A stretch of 64,000 bases of DNA from Helicobacter canis (GTDB taxonomy: Bacteria > Campylobacterota > Campylobacteria > Campylobacterales > Helicobacteraceae), in assembly GCF_008693005.1 (NCBI RefSeq), contig NZ_VXKE01000001.1, forward strand, positions 124,001 through 188,000, given 5' to 3'. The number at the start of each line of letters is the position of its first letter. The first letter of the stretch is position 1. Of the stretch, positions 56,292-64,000 are shown in pieces. Below the pieces are notes generated by a model that was not told the DNA's origin, did not search any database, and saw only the letters and a program-made list of their open reading frames with translations. The position numbers were made by a program, and so were the translations under genes.

Positions 56292-57158
56292 ATGCAATAC
56301 CAGCAAAGTATCCAAGAGTTTGAGCAATTTTTGCAAGCAAGCGCGCCACAAATCCCAAGCTTCCACCCATATTTTGCCACGGCTTTTTGGGAGATGCTCC
56401 TTTGTGGAGGGAAGCGTTTCCGCCCTAATCTGCTACTCGCTGTTGTCTCTGGGCTAAATCCACTAATGGTTCAAAACGCCTTTTTACCAGCGTTAGCATT
56501 AGAGTGCCTGCATACTTACTCGCTAATCCACGATGATCTGCCTTGTATGGATAATGCTCCTTTGCGCAGGGGCAAGCCTACGCTACACACAACCTATGAT
56601 GAAGTAAGCGCGACACTTGTAGGCGATGGGCTTAATACTTATGCATTCTATCTCCTAAGCTGCTCAAAGCTAGATTCTAGTGTGCAAGTCCAGCTTGTAA
56701 AAGAGCTTGCTTATGCTGGCGGGATAGGCGGTATGATCATTGGGCAGGCACTTGACTGCCACTTTGAGAATCAAGCCCTGCCGCTAGAAAAGCTCCAAGA
56801 AATCCATAGCAACAAAACAGCAAAGCTCATCGCCGCAAGTCTCAAAATGGGTGCTATCATTGCCAATGCCCCACATTCTCTCGCGCAGGATTTATGGGAC
56901 TTTGGCTTGCGACTTGGGCTGTTTTTCCAAATACGAGATGATGTGATTGATGCAGTGCAAGAAGCAGCCCAAGCAGGCAAGCCCACGCGCAATGACGCGC
57001 GTAAAAATAGCTATGTCAATCTCTTGGGACTAGCACAGGCTAAAGAGCTTTTGCAAGCAGAATCTAGTGCGCTCACACAAACCCTGCATAATTTCCCGCA
57101 GCCCATAGCTAAGAATCTCTCAATACTTTTGGGGGATTATTTTAAGGAGATTGTATGA
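56292..57158 (+). CDS. ispA: Farnesyl/geranyl diphosphate synthase
   Basis: A 288-residue short-chain prenyl diphosphate synthase. The first aspartate-rich motif is DDLPCMD (residues 81-87), the second DDVID (216-220), and GGKRFRP at 39-45 binds isopentenyl diphosphate. It supplies C15 (or C10) precursors for menaquinone and undecaprenyl carriers. AAGGAG precedes the ATG. The stop overlaps the surE start by 4 nt, a pairing also found in H. pylori. Confidence 0.95.
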   Translation: MQYQQSIQEFEQFLQASAPQIPSFHPYFATAFWEMLLCGGKRFRPNLLLAVVSGLNPLMVQNAFLPALALECLHTYSLIHDDLPCMDNAPLRRGKPTLHTTYDEVSATLVGDGLNTYAFYLLSCSKLDSSVQVQLVKELAYAGGIGGMIIGQALDCHFENQALPLEKLQEIHSNKTAKLIAASLKMGAIIANAPHSLAQDLWDFGLRLGLFFQIRDDVIDAVQEAAQAGKPTRNDARKNSYVNLLGLAQAKELLQAESSALTQTLHNFPQPIAKNLSILLGDYFKEIV

Positions 57159-57925
57159 AAGAGATTCTAATCACCAATGATGATGGCTTTGATGCTGCTG
57201 GGATTCTAGCTCTAAAGGAGGCACTTAGCCCGCTGGGGCGTGTGTGTGTAGTCGCTCCAGCTAGAGAGAAATCCGCGTGCGGACACGGACTTACCATCAC
57301 AAAGCCTCTCTCCCTTATCTCTGTGGGCAAAGACTCTTACAAGCTTGATGATGGCACGCCTGCAGATTGCATTTACCTAGCGTGCAACACACTCTATAAG
57401 GAGCATAATCGCAAGCCAGACTTAATTGTCTCTGGGATTAACATCGGCTGCAATATGGGCGAAGATGTAACCTACTCTGGCACTGCAGCAGGGGCTATGG
57501 AAGGCGCGATTCTAGGGGTCCCTAGCATAGCGATTTCACAGCTACTTAAAAAAGAGTGCGATAGGAAGTGTGATTTTAGCCTTGCAAAAAAAGTGGCATT
57601 TGACCTAGCGCAAAAGCTCCTAGCGCATAACCCACTACCCAAGCGCAGATTTCTTAATGTCAATGTCCCCATTGCCACAGAATCTAAAGGCTACAAGATC
57701 ACAGAGCTAGGTGTGCGTCTCTATGGCAACGATGTAGCCAAAGCGCGCAATCCACGCAATGAAGAGTATTATTGGCTAGGCACGCACGAGCTTGAGTGGG
57801 AAGAGCGCAGCGAGCGAGTAAGCGACTTTAGCGCGGTGATGAGTGGCTATGTCTCCATCACACCAATTACTTTAGATATGACAAGCTATGATGATATGCA
57901 CACACTCACGCAGTGGGTGCGCTAG
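57155..57925 (+). CDS. surE: 5'/3'-nucleotidase SurE
   Basis: A 256-residue survival protein with metal-dependent nucleotidase activity. Metal-binding TNDDG lies at residues 7-11, followed by VVAPAREKSACGHGLT, GTPADCIYL, SGINIGCNMGEDVTYSGT and AMEGA. Length is typical. Coupled to ispA. The stop codon lies inside a TAGATTCTAG palindromic motif. Confidence 0.96.
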   Translation: MKEILITNDDGFDAAGILALKEALSPLGRVCVVAPAREKSACGHGLTITKPLSLISVGKDSYKLDDGTPADCIYLACNTLYKEHNRKPDLIVSGINIGCNMGEDVTYSGTAAGAMEGAILGVPSIAISQLLKKECDRKCDFSLAKKVAFDLAQKLLAHNPLPKRRFLNVNVPIATESKGYKITELGVRLYGNDVAKARNPRNEEYYWLGTHELEWEERSERVSDFSAVMSGYVSITPITLDMTSYDDMHTLTQWVR

Positions 57926-58036
57926 ATTCTAGCCAAGCAGACTTAGGTGGTAGAATCTGGGAAATGATAAAAGTAGATTCTATCTACTAAATTTTGTCTT
58001 GCTAGATTTTGCTTAGCTAGATTCTACTCTTTATTG

Positions 58037-58066
58037 TGGATTGCTTGCTTGTTGGCTCGCAATGAC
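58037..58066 (-). repeat. Dispersed hairpin repeat, family 1, copy d
   Basis: Reads TGGATTGC...GGCTCGCAATGAC on the plus strand, in the convergent spacer after surE, flanked by TAGATTCTA and TAGAATC motifs. Confidence 0.6.
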
Positions 58067-58082
58067 GAAGAAAGGCTAGAAT

Positions 58083-58763
58083 CTACTTTTTAACCCCGAG
58101 CATTTTAGTGCGGCTAATAAGGCAGCTGAAGTTGTAGTAAGCAAGCGGCGCGCTATAGCTATAGCTCTCACCCCTAGCAAAATCGATCCTAGAAATTGTC
58201 TGCTGGATTAGATCTTGATAAATCCCCTCATAAATGCACGCACCATCTTGGATCGAGCCATCGATATAGAGAATCCGCTTTTTCATATGATTATCATACC
58301 AATCCATAATGAAATGATATTCTGCAGAGAGATTAAGCGAAGTGGTATAGCCAGTGATGATAGGATAGGTCTCCTCCCTGCAGTAATACATTCCATCATA
58401 GTTAAAGCACGCGGAGCGATCGATCATCTTTGATGGGATATACTGCACGCTAGAGCTAGGATAGCTTCTCATCATTTTCACAAGGCTTACATAGATGATA
58501 TTGCGCGCACTTTTTTCTGGGATTTGCCCCTGCATATACAAGGAGTTAAACCCTCTTTTTTCTAATGCTTGCTTGATAAAAGGTATGTATGAAGCAGCGA
58601 GCAAGTCCCCTTTATGGGGCGCGATAATCACAGGGGCATTGATATTGAGCTGGTAGCTATGCTGGATTGAAGAAGCATATTTCATCTCAATAAGATTATT
58701 AGCACAGCCTAAGAAAAACGCCCCACACACCACACTACACACAAGACTTATATATGCTCGCAC
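58083..58763 (-). CDS. Putative outer-membrane lipoprotein of unknown function
   Basis: A 226-residue protein. The N-terminal hydrophobic segment ends in FFLGCANN, a lipobox with Cys20 as the lipidated residue. The mature part mixes strands and helices with several Cys and the segment VIIAPHKGDLLAASYIPFIKQAL; no family is recognised. The start is GTG at 58763 with GGGAG 6 nt upstream. It stands alone between convergent surE and same-strand comEC. Confidence 0.75.
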   Translation of the reverse strand: MRAYISLVCSVVCGAFFLGCANNLIEMKYASSIQHSYQLNINAPVIIAPHKGDLLAASYIPFIKQALEKRGFNSLYMQGQIPEKSARNIIYVSLVKMMRSYPSSSVQYIPSKMIDRSACFNYDGMYYCREETYPIITGYTTSLNLSAEYHFIMDWYDNHMKKRILYIDGSIQDGACIYEGIYQDLIQQTISRIDFARGESYSYSAPLAYYNFSCLISRTKMLGVKK

Positions 58764-58826
58764 AAGACACTCCCAAACTTCCTAAAATACTTTACATTAG
58801 CAGATTTTACACAAGTTTTAAGCAAA

Positions 58827-60128
58827 TTACATTCCCAAATACATCTCATAATATAAATACCCATAAAATCCTAAAGCCAAGCTAATCAGCGCGTAATAGC
58901 CATAAGCAAATCGCATAGCCAAAGCACTTACCCCGATATACAGAGCCAAAAACCATAGCGGCGTATAGATCTCCGCACTTGGGATTTGCGCTGCAAGCAC
59001 AGAATCTAGCACGCCATCAAAGATCCCCCCATAGCCAACACTATGCAAAAGCACCGCAAGGGGGAAAATCACCACAAAAGCAATGCTTACAGGGATTGAG
59101 ACAAGCTGATAGGGTGAAAAATATGGGAAAAAGCAATGCACAATAGGCGCAATACTCAAAAACACCGCACAATTAAGTCCAAGAATCTGCACACATAAGC
59201 TACGCCACGAGCTAGGCTTGCTTGCATAGCGCACAAATAAAAAGATATAAAACACCCCAGCCATTGATAAGATAAACCCACGATTAAACGCCACGCTAGG
59301 AAATAGCACCACACAAAGTGCCCCTACAAACAAGAGCATAGCAAAGCTTAGAATCTGCAAGCCAGAGACATAGAGCATAAACACCACAGAAGCCATAACA
59401 AACGCCCGCAAAAACGAAGGTGTAAAATCTAGCACAAGCAAATACCCAAAAAGTGCTAGCAGCACAAGTAGCCCTAGATCATAAATTTCATTACGATAGC
59501 TAAAATACCGCCTTTGCATTATGCGATACAATGGAGCTAGCAGAGCAAAAAGCACAAAGGAGATGATCCCTAGGTGGAATCCACTAATAGCAAAAATATG
59601 TGCAAGCCCTAGCTTATTGCTCACATCACGCCACGCTTTATCAAGTGGAGTAGCGAAAAATAGTGTGCTAAATAAACTTGCGTGGATAGGATTTGTATGC
59701 TGCTTGTAAATCGCCTCTTTGAGCGGAGTGCTAGCTTGCTTATGCGGCAGTAGCGCGATAGAAAAGCTCATAAAAAAGCAGCTTTGCAAGTATTTCACAA
59801 AGCTGCAATCTTTCCCCATTTTTCCATACAGCCGCACACTGCGCCCTTGCAGGAGCTTTAAATCCTCTTTAGAAGTTGTATAGAGTGTGTGAGAGTTATG
59901 CCTAAGCTTTAGCACAAAGTAGGATTTATCATTCTTGGTCTTTGTATATTGCGCTTGCACAAGAGCTTCTATCTCGCTAGGCTGCTCAAAGGGCAGTGCT
60001 CGAAACTGATAGTAATCAAGCCCAATGCGCGCGCAAAGCAGCACAAAGAGCACCAAATATGCCGCCACCCACTGCCTAGGTGAAAAAAGCGCGATTGCAT
60101 AAGGTGAGCCTTTGGTCTTTTGCGCCAT
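58827..60128 (-). CDS. comEC: ComEC/Rec2-type DNA uptake channel
   Basis: A 433-residue inner-membrane protein. After an N-terminal helix and small soluble domain comes the competence domain, marked by LAHIFAISGFHLGIISF and about eight more helices. The C-terminal metallo-beta-lactamase domain of Bacillus ComEC is absent, as in the short H. pylori ComE3. It passes single-stranded DNA into the cytoplasm during transformation. It lies 15 nt after dnaB, an order shared with H. pylori HP1362-HP1361. The ATG has no clear ribosome site. Confidence 0.9.
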   Translation of the reverse strand: MAQKTKGSPYAIALFSPRQWVAAYLVLFVLLCARIGLDYYQFRALPFEQPSEIEALVQAQYTKTKNDKSYFVLKLRHNSHTLYTTSKEDLKLLQGRSVRLYGKMGKDCSFVKYLQSCFFMSFSIALLPHKQASTPLKEAIYKQHTNPIHASLFSTLFFATPLDKAWRDVSNKLGLAHIFAISGFHLGIISFVLFALLAPLYRIMQRRYFSYRNEIYDLGLLVLLALFGYLLVLDFTPSFLRAFVMASVVFMLYVSGLQILSFAMLLFVGALCVVLFPSVAFNRGFILSMAGVFYIFLFVRYASKPSSWRSLCVQILGLNCAVFLSIAPIVHCFFPYFSPYQLVSIPVSIAFVVIFPLAVLLHSVGYGGIFDGVLDSVLAAQIPSAEIYTPLWFLALYIGVSALAMRFAYGYYALISLALGFYGYLYYEMYLGM

Positions 60129-60143
60129 TTGGTTGAAGTCTGC

Positions 60144-61628
60144 TTAAATTGGCACAACCTGCACAGGAGCTACATCGATTTTAGCTTGCGTAGGCTCATA
60201 GGGAAGCTCACGCGCCCCACTTGCCACATCTTCAAAGCGGATAAAGGGCTTATTGTATTGGATTCTAATGGTTTTAGTCTCGCCATTGCGATTTTTGGCG
60301 ATGATGATTTCTGCTGGCTCGATACTCTTTTTGCGTAGCTCTTCAAGCTTGCTTTGAAGCTTCTTTAGGCTGTCTTTGTCTTTTTGATCATCTTTGGGGT
60401 TGTTTTGGATTTTTTCTATATTGTTGCGCAGTGTGCTAATGGCATACACATCTTCTCGATACAAAAACAGCACCACATCGGCATCTTGCTCGATTGAGCC
60501 AGACTCTCTTAGATCAGAGAGCTGCGGGCGTTTATCCTCCCTAGAATCCACCGCCCTACTCACTTGGGATAGCGCGATAATGGGGATTTCTAAATCCCTT
60601 GCAAGCGTCTTTAGCCCGCGTGAGATTTCACTCACTTCCTCGTGCCTCGCACTATCGCTTCTCCCCCCACCACCGCGCATAAGCTGCAGGTAATCCACCA
60701 CCGCTACTTGTAGGCTTGGGACTTGCGCTTTAAGCTTGCGCAGCTTGGAGCGCAACTGGGCTATGGTAAGCGAGCTGCCATCATCGATATAGAGCGATTT
60801 TGATAGGAGCATTTGGGTCGTTTCTGTAAGCCTGCTCCAATCTGTGTCATTGAGCTCGCCTTTCCGCAAAGTCTGCAAGGGGATAGAAGTGAGAGAAGAA
60901 AGCATACGAAACATTAGCTGCGTAGCGGGCATTTCTAGGCTAAAGATTGCTACTGCACCGCCGCGATTAAGTGTATGCTGGATCATATTTAAAAACAACG
61001 CTGTTTTCCCCATAGCAGGGCGCGCCGCGATGATGATAAGCTCTCCAGAGCGAAAGCCTGTGGTGTATTGATTCAACTCTGCAAAGCCCGTATCCACGCC
61101 CACAAGATCATTAGAGCCACGCTTTTTCATCTCCTCTATCTCTTGTAGTGTGCTATCAATCACGCTACGCACACTTTGGAACTCTGTATGCGCACTCTTT
61201 GAAGAAATCGCATAAATCTCGCGCTCAACCTCATCAAGCAGCACATCACTCTCAATGCTTACATCACTTGTGCGAGATGCGATCTTGGTCGCAAGGGTGG
61301 CAAGCTGGCGTTTAATAGAAGCGGTTTTGATCTCTTTAATGTAGGCAGCGACATTGGCAATAGGACTTGTGGCAATGATATGAGCGAAATCTTCTTCGCT
61401 GATTTTGCTATCTTTGATCCTAGAAGCGACAAATTCGGCATTTATAGGGAGATTTTGCAGCTTTAGCTCTAGGGCTATTTCAATGATCTTTTGGTGCTGT
61501 GCGAACAAAAAGTCGCTCACTACAAGCGAGTCTTGCACTTGGGTGAAAATATGCTCATCAAACAAAAATGCCGCGATAAGCCCGCGCTCGACATTAAGTA
61601 AATACGCATTTGCATCTTCACGCTTCAT
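60144..61628 (-). CDS. dnaB: Replicative DNA helicase DnaB
   Basis: A 494-residue hexameric helicase. The N-terminal domain starts LLNVERGLIAAFLFDEHIF. The RecA-like motor has Walker A ARPAMGKTA, Walker B VAVVDYLQLM and EISRGLKTLARDLEIPIIAL. The C-terminus is extended and basic. A charged insertion after the DADVVLFLYRED region (NNIEKIQNNPKDDQKD onward) is longer than in E. coli, as I recall for Helicobacter DnaB. AAGGA precedes the ATG. Confidence 0.96.
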   Translation of the reverse strand: MKREDANAYLLNVERGLIAAFLFDEHIFTQVQDSLVVSDFLFAQHQKIIEIALELKLQNLPINAEFVASRIKDSKISEEDFAHIIATSPIANVAAYIKEIKTASIKRQLATLATKIASRTSDVSIESDVLLDEVEREIYAISSKSAHTEFQSVRSVIDSTLQEIEEMKKRGSNDLVGVDTGFAELNQYTTGFRSGELIIIAARPAMGKTALFLNMIQHTLNRGGAVAIFSLEMPATQLMFRMLSSLTSIPLQTLRKGELNDTDWSRLTETTQMLLSKSLYIDDGSSLTIAQLRSKLRKLKAQVPSLQVAVVDYLQLMRGGGGRSDSARHEEVSEISRGLKTLARDLEIPIIALSQVSRAVDSREDKRPQLSDLRESGSIEQDADVVLFLYREDVYAISTLRNNIEKIQNNPKDDQKDKDSLKKLQSKLEELRKKSIEPAEIIIAKNRNGETKTIRIQYNKPFIRFEDVASGARELPYEPTQAKIDVAPVQVVPI

Positions 61629-61659
61629 TATGTTCCTTACTTCATTGGCAGTTGGGCAA

Positions 61660-61665
61660 ATTGTA
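61660..61665 (-). promoter_or_regulatory. -10 box TACAAT for dnaB-comEC
   Basis: TACAAT on the minus strand, 31 nt before the dnaB ATG. Confidence 0.5.
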
Positions 61666-61711
61666 ACAAAAGCTTTCCTAGCTTTTGCTTTAAAACCATA
61701 TCGTGCTTTGC

Positions 61712-61717
61712 TACAAT
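61712..61717 (+). promoter_or_regulatory. -10 box TACAAT for the agmatine deiminase/hypF unit
   Basis: TACAAT in GCTACAATACC, 46 nt before the ATG at 61764. Confidence 0.5.
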
Positions 61718-61763
61718 ACCACCTTGCACTTCTGTCAATGATTTATTGATGTAAAGGATAGCT

Positions 61764-62843
61764 ATGAAGCAGGTAGAAAAAAGACTGCGCGCAGAGTGGG
61801 AGCAACAAGCAGCCATCTTGCTTGCATTTCCGCATACTAGGAGCGATTGGGCAAGTAAGATTGACAAGGCTAGGCAGTGCTTTTTAGACATTATAGAATC
61901 CATTATCGCATTTGAGAGAGTGCTTGTGTGTATCGATATACACGATACACAAGGGCTAGCAGTGCTGTGCAGGCATTTTGGCAGTGATATACCACCGCTT
62001 ACACCCTACACGACACATACACTTACCCCCCAAATCACCCTAGCGTTTGTGCCTACAAATGATACTTGGGCTAGGGATTTTGGGGTGATTACTTGCGCGC
62101 AAAAGCTAGATTCTAGTGCGATAGAATCTAATCTCTTGCTAGATTTTAGCTTCAATGGCTGGGGGCTCAAATACCCCAGCAATTTTGACAACCAAATCAC
62201 CAAGTCCCTACATAAGCTAGGCGCGCTAGGGCAGCTCCCACTAGAATCTAGCTCCTTTATCCTAGAAGGAGGGAGCATTGATACTGATGGCTTAGGCACG
62301 ATCCTTACAACCACTGCTTGCTTGCTAGAGCCTAATCGCAACGCCACATACACCAAAGCAGAGATAGAATCCACTCTATGCCAAAGCCTAGGAGCAAAAC
62401 GCGTGCTATGGCTAGAAAATGGCTTTTTACAAGGCGATGATACTGATAGCCACATTGATATGCTAGCGCGCTTTTTAAGCCCAGATACCATAGCCTACAT
62501 TAGCTGCGATGATACAAGCGACCCACACTATCAAGCCCTACAAGCTATGGAGCAAGAAGTGCGCGCGCTAAAGCAGGCAAATGGTAGTCCTTATAAACTC
62601 TGCCGCCTACCTTTTGTGCGTGCGATCTATGATGAGCTTGGCGAGCGGCTGCCTGCTAGCTATGCGAACTTTCTCTTTGTTAATGGCGCACTGCTTGTGC
62701 CAATCTATGATGATCCAAGCGACACACAAGCCCTAGCCCTGCTCAAAGAAGCCTTGCCTGATAGAGCGGTGCTAGGGGTCAATGCGCGCACACTCATTGA
62801 GTGGCACGGCAGCTTGCACTGCGTGAGTATGCAGCTTTATTGA
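61764..62843 (+). CDS. aguA: Agmatine deiminase / peptidyl-arginine deiminase family
   Basis: A 359-residue enzyme of the guanidino-group modifying superfamily. Motifs: EWEQQAAILLAFPH, DTWARDFG, LDFSFNGWG, ILEGGSIDTDG, DDTDSHIDMLARF with the catalytic His, and HGSLHCVSMQ with nucleophile Cys353. It probably hydrolyses agmatine to N-carbamoylputrescine; H. pylori has a similar protein. AAAGGA precedes the ATG. Its stop overlaps the hypF start by one base (TGATG). Confidence 0.9.
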   Translation: MKQVEKRLRAEWEQQAAILLAFPHTRSDWASKIDKARQCFLDIIESIIAFERVLVCIDIHDTQGLAVLCRHFGSDIPPLTPYTTHTLTPQITLAFVPTNDTWARDFGVITCAQKLDSSAIESNLLLDFSFNGWGLKYPSNFDNQITKSLHKLGALGQLPLESSSFILEGGSIDTDGLGTILTTTACLLEPNRNATYTKAEIESTLCQSLGAKRVLWLENGFLQGDDTDSHIDMLARFLSPDTIAYISCDDTSDPHYQALQAMEQEVRALKQANGSPYKLCRLPFVRAIYDELGERLPASYANFLFVNGALLVPIYDDPSDTQALALLKEALPDRAVLGVNARTLIEWHGSLHCVSMQLY

Positions 62844-64000
62844 TGCTAGTTTTGCGATTTGTGGGTGTGGTGCAGGGCGTTGGATTCCGCCCGATTGTGT
62901 ATCGCATAGCCACAGAGCTTGGGCTTTGTGGGGGTGTGTATAATGACAATGGTGATGTAATCATAGCTATTGATTGCCCAAGCCTGCCAAAGCTTATAGC
63001 ACCAAAAAGGCATAACGCGCGATTTATGCGGATTTATCCTTGTGTGGTTGTAGATTCTAGTGCCAAAGCTTCCTTGCTGCCACTGCGCGCACTGCCATTT
63101 CTCAATGCACTTTTGTGCGCCTTGCCGCAGAGTGCTCATATTGCACATATCACTATTTATCCCTTACACCTAGCACTTCGCGCACTCCCTAGCCTAGCGC
63201 AGATTGAGCCAAGCACTTTACAAGCACGATTTAGCATTTTGCCATCTCATAGCTCTAAGAGCCAAAGCCCACTCTCTATCCCTACTGATAGCGCGACTTG
63301 TAAAGATTGCTTGCAAGAGATTTTTACACCTACTTCACGCTTTTACCACTACCACCTATGCGCTTGCACAAATTGTGGCGCAAGGTATAGTATCATTGAC
63401 ACTCTGCCCTATGATAGAGAGCGCACAAGTATGAGAGACTTCCCCCTATGCAAAGCTTGCAAGCAGGATTTTAGCTCGCCAAGCAGTCGCTTCTACCACG
63501 CCCAGCCTATTTCTTGCAATGCCTGCGCGATTGCACTAAGGCTGATAGATTCTAGGGGCAACGCTACACTTGCCAAAGAGTATGCAAGCATAGAGCTATG
63601 CGCTAAACTCTTAGAGCAAGGGGAAATTGTTTGCATTAAGGGGTTAGGGGGGTTTGCACTTATTTGCGATAGTGCAAATGCGCACACTATTCATCGCTTA
63701 AGAGAGCGTAAAAACCGCCCACACAAGCCCTTTGCCATAATGTGTAAAGACTTAGAGCAAGCAAGAAGTATCGCGCATTTGTGCAAGGAGGAAGAAGATA
63801 TGCTTACTTCGCTTGCTGCGCCCATTGTGCTAGCACGCATAAAATCCAAATCCCCCAAAGCAAAGCTAACACCCATTGCCACAAACGCTATCGCCCCAAA
63901 TTTAAATACCATTGGCATTTTGCTTGCCAACACCCCCTTGCACCATCTTTTGCTTGATCTTTTTCCTCGCGCCATAATCTACACAAGTGCCAATCTTAAA
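62843..64000 (+). CDS. hypF: Carbamoyltransferase HypF, 3' part outside window
   Basis: 386 codons without a stop before the window ends. HypF makes the cyanide ligands of NiFe hydrogenase from carbamoyl phosphate. The acylphosphatase-like domain is at the N-terminus (FVGVVQGVGFRPIVYRIA, Arg16, and YNDNG). The zinc-finger domain follows with C153-x2-C156-x18-C175-x2-C178 and a second set (CKAC, CNAC). The YrdC-like domain begins at IVCIKGLGGFALICD with RERKNRPHKPFAIM. The start ATG at 62843 overlaps the deiminase stop. The Kae1-like C-terminal domain should lie beyond 64000. Confidence 0.94.
   Translation, partial: MLVLRFVGVVQGVGFRPIVYRIATELGLCGGVYNDNGDVIIAIDCPSLPKLIAPKRHNARFMRIYPCVVVDSSAKASLLPLRALPFLNALLCALPQSAHIAHITIYPLHLALRALPSLAQIEPSTLQARFSILPSHSSKSQSPLSIPTDSATCKDCLQEIFTPTSRFYHYHLCACTNCGARYSIIDTLPYDRERTSMRDFPLCKACKQDFSSPSSRFYHAQPISCNACAIALRLIDSRGNATLAKEYASIELCAKLLEQGEIVCIKGLGGFALICDSANAHTIHRLRERKNRPHKPFAIMCKDLEQARSIAHLCKEEEDMLTSLAAPIVLARIKSKSPKAKLTPIATNAIAPNLNTIGILLANTPLHHLLLDLFPRAIIYTSANLK

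Noticed and set aside
62846-63975. Minus-strand open frames near the right end
   Set aside because: They lie opposite hypF, whose acylphosphatase and zinc-finger motifs are unmistakable although its stop codon is outside the window.

Overview
The window is a stretch of Helicobacter-type chromosome (Campylobacterota), probably from an enterohepatic species of middling GC rather than H. pylori itself. The evidence is gene content and gene order that I recall from H. pylori and Campylobacter: ccoNOQP followed by DUF4006, TPM and FixH-like genes; nusB-ribH-kdsA-carbonic anhydrase; dnaB-comEC; ispA-surE; rplM-rpsI; an AddB-type nuclease; a Campylobacter-like CetA/CetB taxis pair; and a major outer-membrane porin. 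The 7-mer TAGAATC and its complement GATTCTA are extremely frequent throughout. There is one tRNA (Leu, anticodon TAG). I see no rRNA, CRISPR array, insertion sequence or prophage.

Layout: 0-2.1 kb holds a MacAB-type tripartite export system. 2.1-10.5 kb holds a KefB-like antiporter, an HDOD protein with an overlapping exported protein, a pstC without its usual partners, a CetA/CetB-like energy-taxis pair, truA and a small beta-barrel protein. 10.5-16.7 kb holds addB, an HdeD-like protein, a hemerythrin with a zinc-ribbon tail, bioB, a quinone reductase and a TSUP transporter. 16.7-25.8 kb holds a subtilisin autotransporter, an AAA+ ATPase, ilvC, yigZ and ubiD. 26-32.8 kb holds the major porin, two adjacent glycosyltransferase genes broken by poly-C tracts, bioD and the S9/L13 ribosomal genes. 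33-38.6 kb holds a DUF262/HNH nuclease, a large Sel1-type secreted protein, pyrH and tRNA-Leu. 38.9-45.1 kb is one long minus-strand run: cbb3 oxidase, its accessory genes, and three pseudopilin-like genes. 45.2-54.7 kb holds priA, small coiled-coil genes, uvrB, nusB/ribH/kdsA/carbonic anhydrase and a PDZ protein. 54.8-64 kb holds a receiver-like fusion protein, ispA, surE, a lipoprotein, comEC, dnaB, agmatine deiminase and the first part of hypF.

Most of the window is housekeeping. The unusual part is a set of long homopolymers placed where they would switch surface and defence genes. C11 and C14 interrupt the reading frames of two neighbouring membrane-glycan transferases, and both are out of frame in this sequence. 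T20 and T14 sit 2-3 nt upstream of the -10 boxes of a protease autotransporter and of a GmrSD-like DUF262/DUF1524 nuclease. A20 lies just upstream of the promoter of a small membrane protein. The frame-shifted GT2 gene also carries about 140 extra codons made partly from dispersed hairpin repeats that are intergenic elsewhere in the window.

Promoters are easy to see: a TATAAT or TACAAT box usually lies 15-60 nt ahead of the first gene of a unit with no clear -35, as in H. pylori sigma-80 promoters. I used these boxes, with Shine-Dalgarno sequences, to choose many starts. Gene identities rest on motif recognition and memory of families; no database search was run.
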